Source of the DNA: Candidatus Mediterraneibacter stercorigallinarum
GTDB taxonomy: Bacteria; Bacillota; Clostridia; Lachnospirales; Lachnospiraceae
Length of the DNA: 13,393 bases
Reading direction: 5' to 3'
Assembly (NCBI GenBank): GCA_019116185.1
Contig: DXCD01000046.1
Coordinates: forward strand, 1-13,393
The translations under genes were made by a program, and so were the position numbers. A model generated the notes under the pieces. The model searched no databases, was not told the DNA's origin, and was given only the letters and a program-made list of their open reading frames with translations. Of this stretch, positions 1-6,572 are shown in pieces. Position 1 is the stretch's first letter. Every line of letters starts with the position of its first letter.

Positions 1-72
1 TTATGATACTTGCCGAAATAGCTTCCGACAGTATGTCACGGTTATTCATGATACCATAAGAAAGCAGGTGTT

Positions 73-261
73 TCAAGCTTTTTTTACAATATTCCTGGTA
101 TTTTTTTCAACCAGTCTGCGCGGGATCATGATCTGATGTCCGCACCCCATGCACTTCAGACGGAAATCCGCTCCTACCCGCAGGACTTCCCATTCTTTGC
201 TGCCGCACGGATGCGGTTTTTTCATCGTGATGATGTCTCCCACATCGAATCTGTCTGCCAT
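73..261 (-). CDS. DUF951 family small protein
   Basis: This is a 62-residue protein of the DUF951 family, common in Firmicutes and of unknown biochemical function. The family pattern is visible: an N-terminal VGDIITMKKPHPCG block (residues 7-20), a central EWEVLRVGADFRLKC stretch (residues 23-37), and the cysteines C19, C37 and C40, of which C37/C40 form a CxxC that may bind metal. A basic tail (RRLVEKNTRNIVKK) ends the protein. I chose the ATG at 261 because it begins the conserved domain and is preceded by AGGAAAGG about 10 bases upstream; the in-frame ATG at 318 would add 19 residues unlike the family. It lies 91 bases downstream of the sortase gene with no convincing terminator between them, only a 6-bp inverted repeat at 308-332, so co-transcription is plausible. 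The family call is firm; the function is not known. Confidence 0.88.
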   Translation of the reverse strand: MADRFDVGDIITMKKPHPCGSKEWEVLRVGADFRLKCMGCGHQIMIPRRLVEKNTRNIVKKA

Positions 262-352
262 TGCCTCTGTTCCTTTCCTGTATGCCTTCCTTCCGCATTT
301 CCTCTGTCCTGATGCCATGCCGCGGAATCAGGCTGCCGCTGCCGGCTCCTGT

Positions 353-1729
353 TTAATCTGTAGCGGTCAGCACGCCCTGCACGAGGAAACGCTCGTCATC
401 CCTCACATTGGTACAGGTAGAGAGGCTCACAATCTGTGACTGCGCATTCAGCTCCACGTCTACCGTGTAATTGGAAGAATCCTGGCAGAGCTTGAGATAC
501 TCTTCATACTCTGCATCCGAAGCATATTCTATCTTATAATTATCCGCCGTGTCCTTCACCACCCCGGCAGAAAATACTGTATAAGTCCGCACATGTCCGT
601 CCGGCGTATAGATATAGAAGTTCGGGTGGTCCTTGCAGAAGGACTCGCTCTCATATTCAAGAAGTTCCGAGAACATCTCGCCGCCCACATTGAGATGATG
701 CCCATAGATAAATGTATTTCTGTCAGAGAAATCCGAACTGTTCCTCATATCCATGAAGATCGCGCCCAGCTTATTATCATTTGCAGTGAACGTCTTAGTC
801 AGATATTCATTATTGTCCGCGCTTTTCACCACCGGGTAACTGATGATCGCAGGTTCATCAAAACGAATCCATGCCACAGTATCTGAATTTTCTTTCATCA
901 GCGCGTCAAAGTCCACCTGGAATCCGCTTCCATCTTCATCCGCCGTGATTGCCAGGTCCTTGATCTCGTCATAGATCTTCCCGCCGGAATAATAGGGCAC
1001 CAGCATTGACACGAGCTGGTACAGGGAAAATACAAACACACACACCGCGACCACAAGCACCACGCTCGACGCCACGTTAAATCTGGCGCGTTTCTGCTGT
1101 TTTTTCTTTTTGCTCATCGCCCGGTCCTGCTGCCCGTTCTTTCCGGAACGTTCCTGCCTTCCGGTATTCTGCATTTTCCGCTCCGAATTCCTGCGCAGCT
1201 CCTCTGCCGCCGCGCTTGGTCTTTTTCTTCCATCTGCACTCTGCCGCCTGGGTACCGTGCTTCCATCTGCCCTGCGTCCTGCGCTTCCATCCGTCTTCCG
1301 GAGGGCGCTGCTTTCTGTCTTCCGCCCGGTACTTCCTTCCGGTCTGCGTACAGCGCTGCTTTCTGTTTTACGCCCGTTGCTTCCTTCTGTCCTGCGTACG
1401 GCGCTTCCTTCCGCTTTACGGGCTAAGCTTCCTTCTGCCCTGCGCGGGGCGCTTCCCTCCGCTCTGCGGACCGCGCTTCCTTCAGTTCTCCGGACAATAC
1501 TTCCATCCGCCCTGCGCACTGCATTCCCTTCTGTTCTATGCGCGCTGTTTCCGTCTGCTTTTCTCGGAGCACTGCCTGCTGTTCTACGGGCCGCGCTCCC
1601 TTCCGGCCTGCGGGAAACCGTGCTGCTGCCCGCGCCGCGGGATATGCTCTCGTCCGGTCTGCGCGGCTTTCTATGTACCGGCCGTTTCTGCGTGCCGCTC
1701 TCTGTCCTGATCTTCTCTTCTCTGTCCAT
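353..1729 (-). CDS. Class B sortase with long repetitive basic N-terminal tail
   Basis: This 458-residue protein is a membrane-anchored cysteine transpeptidase that should attach surface proteins to the cell wall. Layout: residues 1-42 polar and basic; 43-162 fifteen tandem 8-residue repeats (consensus EGSAVRRT/A); 163-215 a further Lys/Arg/Gln-rich linker; about 217-242 one transmembrane helix; 270-455 the sortase domain. Catalytic signatures are present: YGHH with His344, LSTC with Cys439, and Arg447 in the ERFLV motif. The spacing and the C-terminal pattern match class B rather than class A. With the usual N-in topology, the roughly 215-residue tail would be cytoplasmic; ordinary SrtB proteins are about 240-280 residues with a very short cytoplasmic end. 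Start: ATG after an AGAGGAAAAG ribosome site. It sits 36 bases after the LUD gene, probably in the same operon. No protein in the window shows an obvious sorting signal, so its substrate is unknown. SrtB class is confident; the role of the tail is not. Confidence 0.93.
   Translation of the reverse strand: MDREEKIRTESGTQKRPVHRKPRRPDESISRGAGSSTVSRRPEGSAARRTAGSAPRKADGNSAHRTEGNAVRRADGSIVRRTEGSAVRRAEGSAPRRAEGSLARKAEGSAVRRTEGSNGRKTESSAVRRPEGSTGRKTESSALRKTDGSAGRRADGSTVPRRQSADGRKRPSAAAEELRRNSERKMQNTGRQERSGKNGQQDRAMSKKKKQQKRARFNVASSVVLVVAVCVFVFSLYQLVSMLVPYYSGGKIYDEIKDLAITADEDGSGFQVDFDALMKENSDTVAWIRFDEPAIISYPVVKSADNNEYLTKTFTANDNKLGAIFMDMRNSSDFSDRNTFIYGHHLNVGGEMFSELLEYESESFCKDHPNFYIYTPDGHVRTYTVFSAGVVKDTADNYKIEYASDAEYEEYLKLCQDSSNYTVDVELNAQSQIVSLSTCTNVRDDERFLVQGVLTATD
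1244..1603 (-). repeat. Fifteen tandem 24-bp units encoding 8-residue basic repeats in the sortase
   Basis: The DNA repeats with a 24-base period and stays in frame, giving units such as EGSAVRRA, EGSAPRRA, EGSLARKA, EGSNGRKT and ESSAVRRP (sortase residues 43-162). Each unit has one acidic residue, a small Gly/Ser/Ala core and usually two or three Arg/Lys, so the array has net positive charge. The units are degenerate rather than identical, which suggests an old array still under coding constraint. Because the period is a multiple of three, the array is also free of stops in frames of the opposite strand, which produces long spurious antisense reading frames here. Confidence 0.9.
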
Positions 1730-1765
1730 TGCACTTTTCCTCTTAGTCTTTTTTATGATTGATTA

Positions 1766-2401
1766 TTAGAATCCCAGATTCTCATCTACAAGAATGATCT
1801 TGAACCGCTTCGGTATCCGGCTGAATCTCGTGACCATGATCTGGCAGCAGATGCAGTCCGGGCTCTTACAGTCAAAGCAGCTTCCATTCTTCACGCACGG
1901 CGTATCAATGCCGAACCGCTGCGTATTGATGGGGGCTGCCTCGTTCCTCGCCCTGTGCATCGCGTCTTCTTCTGTCTTGACGACCTTGTTCATGCCCACG
2001 ATGAGGAGCACATTTTTCGGTCCAAAGGCATATGCCGCGACACGGTTGGCATTTCCGTCTATATTGACGAACACGCCGTCCTCGCTCATGGCATTGACGC
2101 TGCCCAGGAACCAGTCACATGTAAACGCCTTAAGCGCGATCTCCTGCTTCTCTTCCGGCGTTGCCGCCTTATCCCGGTCGTAAAATTCATAATTCCCGGA
2201 ACTGACTGCATCCAGAAGTCCCACTTCACGGACAGACATTGAACCGCCCATGTTAACGCTGCTTCCCTCAGGGATCAGTTCCAGCGCTTTCTTTACGGCT
2301 TCTTCCTTTGTCGCCGCGTAATAAGCTTCCATATTTCTGGATTCCAGCGCCTTTACGACCCGCTTTCCGAGCGCTTCGTTTCTTTTCTGCCTTACATCCA
2401 T
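1766..2401 (-). CDS. LUD-domain protein (LutC/YkgG-like lactate utilisation family)
   Basis: This 211-residue stand-alone LUD-domain protein belongs to the family that includes LutC and the C-terminal part of LutB. Family marks visible are VNMGGSMSVREVGL (residues 49-62), FVNIDGNANRVAAYAFGPKNVLLIVG (residues 111-136) and the DAMHRARNEAAPIN block near 147-159. The C-terminal part has six cysteines between residues 169 and 186, compatible with metal or Fe-S binding, but that is inference. LutA and LutB partners are absent from the window, so a role in lactate oxidation should not be assumed; single-gene members of this family are widespread in Clostridia without a defined function. Start: ATG preceded by AGTGAGG, 8 bases upstream. 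It is first in a probable LUD-sortase-DUF951 unit with its own promoter near 2512-2541. Confidence 0.87.
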   Translation of the reverse strand: MDVRQKRNEALGKRVVKALESRNMEAYYAATKEEAVKKALELIPEGSSVNMGGSMSVREVGLLDAVSSGNYEFYDRDKAATPEEKQEIALKAFTCDWFLGSVNAMSEDGVFVNIDGNANRVAAYAFGPKNVLLIVGMNKVVKTEEDAMHRARNEAAPINTQRFGIDTPCVKNGSCFDCKSPDCICCQIMVTRFSRIPKRFKIILVDENLGF

Positions 2402-2427
2402 CCTAACGACCTCACTTTCTTCAATTC

Positions 2428-2452
2428 CCGGCCGCGGCGTCAGCCGCGCCGG
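2428..2452 (-). promoter_or_regulatory. GC-rich leader hairpin upstream of the LUD gene
   Basis: An inverted repeat (CCGGCGCGGC, loop TGAC, GCCGCGGCCGG on the minus strand) can form a stem of about 10 bp with one bulged base in the untranslated leader. It lies some 27 bases before the start codon. No T-run follows it, so it is not a standard terminator. It might influence translation or mRNA stability; I recognise no riboswitch or protein-binding consensus. Confidence 0.45.
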
Positions 2453-2511
2453 TAAGACTCATCCCCCTGATTTCGCCGGACAGGACACCTCTCATATGTC
2501 CTTCCGCCGCA

Positions 2512-2541
2512 ATTATAACTAGTATATCATATTTTCGTCAG
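2512..2541 (-). promoter_or_regulatory. Probable promoter for the LUD-sortase-DUF951 unit
   Basis: On the minus strand there is a perfect TATAAT -10 (2512-2517), with CTGACG (four of six matches to TTGACA) 18 bases upstream at 2536-2541. An alternative overlapping extended -10, TGATATACT, lies at 2521-2529. The leader would be about 100 bases. AT-rich sequence between two GC-rich genes supports a regulatory role. I see no clear intrinsic terminator for the preceding MoxR gene, so some read-through into this unit is possible. Confidence 0.6.
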
Positions 2542-2629
2542 AAATCACATTTTTTCTCTTATTTTTTCCGTCCCAATAGTGGATTCTGTTCACATCGGAC
2601 TCCGGGCTGAACAGCAACAGCCATTCTTC

Positions 2630-4141
2630 TCATTTGATCCCCGCGTTCAGCATGGACTCCGCTTCATCCATCTGCCGCACTACATCTGCATGTCTCTCGT
2701 CAAAGAGAAGCCCTTTATTGTACCTGTAATACAGGTCGCATCCGTTTTCCCGGATAAACCACACGCTGTAATAATTTGCATTGAGTTCTGTGACGAACGC
2801 CACCATCTCCTGGCTCTCGCCGAACGCGTCCTCCATAAACTGAAATGCGTGTTCCAGCATTTCGGATGCATGGTTTTCCGCCGCGTCAAGCTCCCCTTTT
2901 TCCTGTCCGAACAGCTCTCTCACCCGGGCAAATGCCTCGTCATCCGCAAAGAGTTCGCCCTTGAGCTCCAGTGCGAATCGGGTCAGCGCATCGATCACCC
3001 GGATCAGGGTATTTTCCTGCTCTCTTGTGAGGATTTCTGCCTTCTTCTGTTCTTCCATGTCTCTTTCCGCCATCATCCGCACATCATCCAGCATCATGAC
3101 GGACTGGTTATCCCGATAATAGATCAGATATTCATACAGCTTCGCCACATATGCATCCTGCCGGTAACATTCCCGGAACATTTCTCCCAGTCTGCCGCTC
3201 AGCAGGCTGACAATGCTCAGATGCTCGTCAAAGGACGCTGTGCGTATCTTCTGAAGGACTGCCTCATCCCATTTCCCGTTTAAGATATCCTCCACTTTAT
3301 AATCGGTCCTGTATTTGTAATACAGCTCCAGATAATTGGAAAAATCTTTCGCGATCATCCGGTGCTGGATATACTGGTACACCACGTCCCTGTCCACAGT
3401 CTTATCCAGCTTCTCATATACCTGGATGATCTGGGACAGGTCTTCCCAGCCGCGCGCCGTGGCGAACAGCTTCCCGTCCACTGTATTCTCTACCCGGTAA
3501 AAATTCTCCCTGCGCAGCTCCAGATAGGAAATGACAGCCGGGTGGACGCCCTGCCGGTACGCGTACTCCTTCCATACCGGGAAGTCCGCCTCCACTTCAA
3601 TCTTCTTGAGCCGGTCCAGTGTCACCACGTCAAATTCGCGGACAGACTTGTTGTACTCCGGCGGGTTTCCCGCTGCCACGATGATCCAGCCGTCCGGTAC
3701 TTTGTGCGTGCCAAAGGTCTTCCCCTGGAGGAACTGGAGCATCGCCGGGGCCAGCGTCTCAGAAACGCAGTTGATCTCATCGATGAAGAGGATTCCCTCT
3801 TTCATCCCGGTCTTCTCCATCTTCTCGTACACAGACGCAATGATCTCGCTCATGGTATACTCTGTCACAGAATATTTCTGCCCGCCGTATTCCTTTTCCT
3901 TAATGAACGGCAGCCCCACAGCGCTCTGCCGGGTATGGTGGGTGATGGTATACGCCACGAGCCCGATCTGCAGCTCTTTTGCGATCTGTTCCATGACCTG
4001 TGTCTTCCCGATGCCCGGAGGTCCCATGAGAAGCACCGGGCGCTGCCGGATCGCCGGTATCTCATATTCTCCGAAGGCATCCTTTAAAAGATATGCTTCG
4101 ACCGCATCTTTGATCTCCTGTTTTGCACGTTTAATATCCAA
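2630..4141 (-). CDS. MoxR-type AAA+ ATPase, partner of the VWA protein
   Basis: This 503-residue AAA+ ATPase is of the MoxR/AAA_5 kind. The N-terminal half holds the ATPase core: Walker A GPPGIGKT (residues 40-47), Walker B ILFIDE (117-122) and a sensor-1 region VAAGNPPEYN with Asn159. The C-terminal half is helical and charged, without a domain I can name. MoxR proteins typically act as chaperones or remodelling factors together with a VWA protein encoded alongside, as in RavA/ViaA; the length is close to that of RavA. The VWA gene is immediately upstream (19-base gap), which strongly suggests a functional pair. The start is TTG, supported by a consensus AGGAGG 8 bases before it and by the lack of any better start upstream. 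Cellular target unknown. Confidence 0.9.
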   Translation of the reverse strand: MDIKRAKQEIKDAVEAYLLKDAFGEYEIPAIRQRPVLLMGPPGIGKTQVMEQIAKELQIGLVAYTITHHTRQSAVGLPFIKEKEYGGQKYSVTEYTMSEIIASVYEKMEKTGMKEGILFIDEINCVSETLAPAMLQFLQGKTFGTHKVPDGWIIVAAGNPPEYNKSVREFDVVTLDRLKKIEVEADFPVWKEYAYRQGVHPAVISYLELRRENFYRVENTVDGKLFATARGWEDLSQIIQVYEKLDKTVDRDVVYQYIQHRMIAKDFSNYLELYYKYRTDYKVEDILNGKWDEAVLQKIRTASFDEHLSIVSLLSGRLGEMFRECYRQDAYVAKLYEYLIYYRDNQSVMMLDDVRMMAERDMEEQKKAEILTREQENTLIRVIDALTRFALELKGELFADDEAFARVRELFGQEKGELDAAENHASEMLEHAFQFMEDAFGESQEMVAFVTELNANYYSVWFIRENGCDLYYRYNKGLLFDERHADVVRQMDEAESMLNAGIK

Positions 4142-4160
4142 ACTGTATTCCTCCTGTCAG

Positions 4161-5492
4161 TTATCCTCTCTCAATCTCACTGTCGCCGCTGATCACCAGG
4201 CGGACCGCCCACGGCGGCACATCCACGTCCCGGTAGTCTTCTTCCAGAAACACAAACGCAGTCCTGTAAGGCGGCATTTTGTTGGGATAAATCCCATACC
4301 CGTCGGTAAAATAGATCAGCCCTTTCAGATTCGTGTATTCTCCCGTTTCGATCAGGCTGTCCACATATTCAAACGCCGGGCGGAAATCCGTACCGCCCTC
4401 CCCGTATAGCTGAAAATGCTCCATATATTTCTCCAGCTCTTCCTGTGATGTGATCTTCACATCCTGGTGCACCTTCTCGTCACACTGGATAATGTGGATA
4501 TTCACCTTTCGGAAAAAGCTCTCATTCTCCGACAGCACGCTGTACGTCTCCTCAAGAAAGCGCCGCACCAACGCGCCCGAGCAGGACATGGAGGTATCCA
4601 CCACAATGGCGAATTCCTCGATCTTCCTCGCTTCGCGTGTCTCCTGCGGTTCGATCAGAGGCATATTCCCATATAAGGACAGCCCATACGTGTAGAACCC
4701 ATAGTCAAAGGTATCCTCGTCCGCTTTTAATTCCTCCCGGAACACGGAAAATTTCCTCAGGAACTCCCGGTAGTCATGGCGCTCCCGATTCTCCACCCGA
4801 AGTTCGTCAAGGAAGCCCCCGCTCTGCTCGGAAGCCTCTTTTGAAAAGGTCTCCAGGTCTGTCTCCATCTTCTCGTCAATGTCTTTCCACTTTTTCTCCA
4901 GCTGCTCATCTGGAGGGCGGTTCTGGTCCTTGTCTTCCCAGTACCTGTGGTCATCCACGTAGAATTCTTCCTCCAGCATGGACAGCTCCTTCTCCGTCAG
5001 TTCCCATTCCGTCAGCTCCCGGAGCACCCGCTCCGCGTTGAGCACATGCCCTGACGCCTCCAGCTTCCGGTAAGTCTCTCTGCGCAGCAGGCTCCGTGAG
5101 AAGCGCACGGGTCTCAAATCGCATCCGTCGATGATATGCTCGGCCGCGATGTCACAGCTTAAGTCCCAGTACCTTTCGTCCATCCCCCGCTTGACCATAT
5201 GCCGGAAAATGCAGTGGAGGACCATGTGAAGATACCCTCTGTTGGCAAGGATACGGTTCTCCCTGTACAGGCCGCCCAGCTCCCGGGGATGAAAATACAT
5301 CCGATATCCGTCTGTCCCGAAGGGGCTCACCTGCGCATCCATCTGGTAGGTAAAGCTGCTCAGCGCAACATCCATGAACCGCATGGAAAAATACAGTTCA
5401 TCCCTGCAGATACACAGGATCTCCCTGCCGATCTTCTCCAGCTGATGCGCCGCCTGTTCTGCCCCCTGGCTCTGTTCACTGTTATAACTCAT
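4161..5492 (-). CDS. VWA-domain protein with N-terminal metallopeptidase-like domain (DUF2201-like)
   Basis: This 443-residue cytoplasmic protein has no signal peptide or membrane segment. The N-terminal region (about 20-130) resembles the putative metallopeptidase domain that precedes VWA domains in DUF2201-type proteins. It contains a histidine series H89-x3-H93-x4-H98 followed by WDLSCDIAAEHII (109-121), but the glutamate expected in an HExxH active site is replaced by Met (HMVLH), so peptidase activity is doubtful. The middle (about 160-250) is highly charged. The C-terminal VWA domain (about 293-435) keeps the metal-binding MIDAS set: D299-x-S301-x-S303, T368 in GGTDF and D397 in FTDG. 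It overlaps the LRR gene by 11 bases and precedes the MoxR gene by 19, indicating translational coupling. Start: ATG after GAAAGGG. Most likely it is the substrate-recruiting partner of the AAA+ ATPase. Confidence 0.87.
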   Translation of the reverse strand: MSYNSEQSQGAEQAAHQLEKIGREILCICRDELYFSMRFMDVALSSFTYQMDAQVSPFGTDGYRMYFHPRELGGLYRENRILANRGYLHMVLHCIFRHMVKRGMDERYWDLSCDIAAEHIIDGCDLRPVRFSRSLLRRETYRKLEASGHVLNAERVLRELTEWELTEKELSMLEEEFYVDDHRYWEDKDQNRPPDEQLEKKWKDIDEKMETDLETFSKEASEQSGGFLDELRVENRERHDYREFLRKFSVFREELKADEDTFDYGFYTYGLSLYGNMPLIEPQETREARKIEEFAIVVDTSMSCSGALVRRFLEETYSVLSENESFFRKVNIHIIQCDEKVHQDVKITSQEELEKYMEHFQLYGEGGTDFRPAFEYVDSLIETGEYTNLKGLIYFTDGYGIYPNKMPPYRTAFVFLEEDYRDVDVPPWAVRLVISGDSEIERG

Positions 5493-6531
5493 ATTTTCCC
5501 TTTCTCACAGGAAACAGTCTGTGCCGCTCATTCATAAGGAAGCTCAGGCTCTCGCCCCGGCCCGCTGTCTGATGTGCCGCCGCGTGGTCCACCGCGGCAT
5601 CCAGCGCCTCTTTCGTCCAGAGTCCCCGCCTGGACATTTCCCTGAGGGCTTCCATCCTGCCTGTATCCGTCAGATACTCCGCGATCTGACCGCCGTGTTC
5701 CCTGACATAAGCCTCATAGCTCTCTTCCGCTGCCCGTGCAAGCCCTGCCGGATACAGAAGCCTGCCGAAAATAAGGTCCGCGAGGACACTGACCTTGTCC
5801 TGCGCCTTTGCGACGAAAAATAAATCGTCATATTTCCTGTAATCCATCTCTTTATTATAGAAACACTGCCTGTAATTATTCCCTGACCCGTGATGCTGTG
5901 TAAAAAGGATGCGGGCAGGCGTATTTTCCACAGCTTCCTCATAGTGCTCCGGGAACACAAGCTCTGCCCTTTTCTCAAGGCAGTCATTTCCCCCGGCCTC
6001 CCGACTGCCACCGTCTCCGGCTTCCCGCCTGCCACCGTCTCCGGCTTCCCGGCTGCCGCCGGGCGCTTCATAGAAGGCCGCGTCGATCCGCTGCCACAAG
6101 TCCCCCAGTATGTCCGGGACGCAGGACCGCCTGCCGTTTAAGAACCGGACATCCAGCCTGTTCAGGGAACGGCAGCCAGTAAAAGCCCCGCTCCCGATCT
6201 CTGTCAGGCTGTCTGAAAAGGTCAGTTCCTCTAAGTTCCGGCATCCATAGAATATATATTTTCCGATCTCCCGCATCGTATCCGGGAAACGCACGCTTTC
6301 CACAATGTCTCCTGCAAGAAGCTGCTCCTGCTGCCGGAAGATCCTCCCCTCGTCTGTCTCGCAGACAAGAACTTCCTCGTCTTCCTGAGCCTTTCTTGCC
6401 GAAAATGCATATGCCGCTGCCCGTGTCACAGGTCTCCCCTGAATCTGTCCCGGCAGCTCTATATTCCCGTCCGCCCCGAAACAGCGCACGATCTCAATGC
6501 ACTCTTCTGTCTCCCTGTAATGTATCCTCAT
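5482..6531 (-). CDS. Leucine-rich-repeat (BspA-type, LRR_5) protein of the VWA-MoxR module
   Basis: This 349-residue protein has no signal peptide, so it is probably cytoplasmic, unlike most BspA-type LRR proteins, which are surface-exposed. Residues about 78-130 contain two or three LRR_5-like units (SVRFPDTMREIGKYIFYGCRNL, then ELTFSDSLTEIGSGAFTGCRSL). Residues 159-181 are a Gly/Glu/Arg low-complexity stretch encoded by a 24-bp tandem repeat. The C-terminal half (about 190-345) contains FTQHHGSGNNYRQCFYNKEM and a helical DKVSVLADLIFGRLLYP region that I cannot assign to a named domain. Its last codons overlap the start of the VWA gene (ATGAGTTATAA), so the two are translationally coupled. 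Start: ATG with GGAGGAAGGAG upstream. A plausible role is target recognition for the VWA/AAA+ pair, which is inference. Confidence 0.8.
   Translation of the reverse strand: MRIHYRETEECIEIVRCFGADGNIELPGQIQGRPVTRAAAYAFSARKAQEDEEVLVCETDEGRIFRQQEQLLAGDIVESVRFPDTMREIGKYIFYGCRNLEELTFSDSLTEIGSGAFTGCRSLNRLDVRFLNGRRSCVPDILGDLWQRIDAAFYEAPGGSREAGDGGRREAGDGGSREAGGNDCLEKRAELVFPEHYEEAVENTPARILFTQHHGSGNNYRQCFYNKEMDYRKYDDLFFVAKAQDKVSVLADLIFGRLLYPAGLARAAEESYEAYVREHGGQIAEYLTDTGRMEALREMSRRGLWTKEALDAAVDHAAAHQTAGRGESLSFLMNERHRLFPVRKGKYEL
5995..6060 (-). repeat. 24-bp tandem repeat, about 2.75 copies, inside the LRR gene
   Basis: Units begin at 5995, 6019 and 6043 (the last partial, to 6060). The first two differ at two positions; the third diverges at its end. 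Encoded residues are REAGDGG-type units (LRR protein residues about 159-181), a likely flexible linker between the LRR part and the C-terminal domain. The near-identity of units suggests recent expansion and possible copy-number variation between strains without frame loss. Confidence 0.85.
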
Positions 6532-6572
6532 ATGCTCCTTCCTCCGGCTTCCTTCCGGCCGACCTCACAGCT

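Noticed and set aside
2..49. Possible start of another minus-strand gene (ATG at 49, MNNRDILSEAIS...)
   Set aside because: Only 16 codons are visible before the edge, there is no ribosome site, and I recognise no family.
262..318. N-terminal extension of the DUF951 protein to an ATG at 318
   Set aside because: The added residues do not resemble the family, and the ribosome site sits before the ATG at 261.
308..332. Inverted repeat CCTGAT/ATCAGG between the sortase and DUF951 genes as a terminator
   Set aside because: The stem is only six base pairs with a 13-base loop and no T-run on either strand.
1244..1603. Could the repeat array be a CRISPR?
   Set aside because: Units are contiguous, 24 bases, degenerate and in frame with a sortase; there are no unique spacers.
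1110..1769. Long plus-strand reading frames (up to 219 codons) opposite the sortase
   Set aside because: They arise because the 24-base repeat keeps both strands free of stops. Their Leu/Pro/Ser-rich repeats have no domain, and the opposite frame encodes a sortase with intact catalytic residues.
2579..4409. Plus-strand reading frames of 230-290 codons opposite the MoxR and VWA genes
   Set aside because: They are antisense shadows of well-supported genes with Walker and MIDAS motifs; I saw no credible domain or ribosome site for them.
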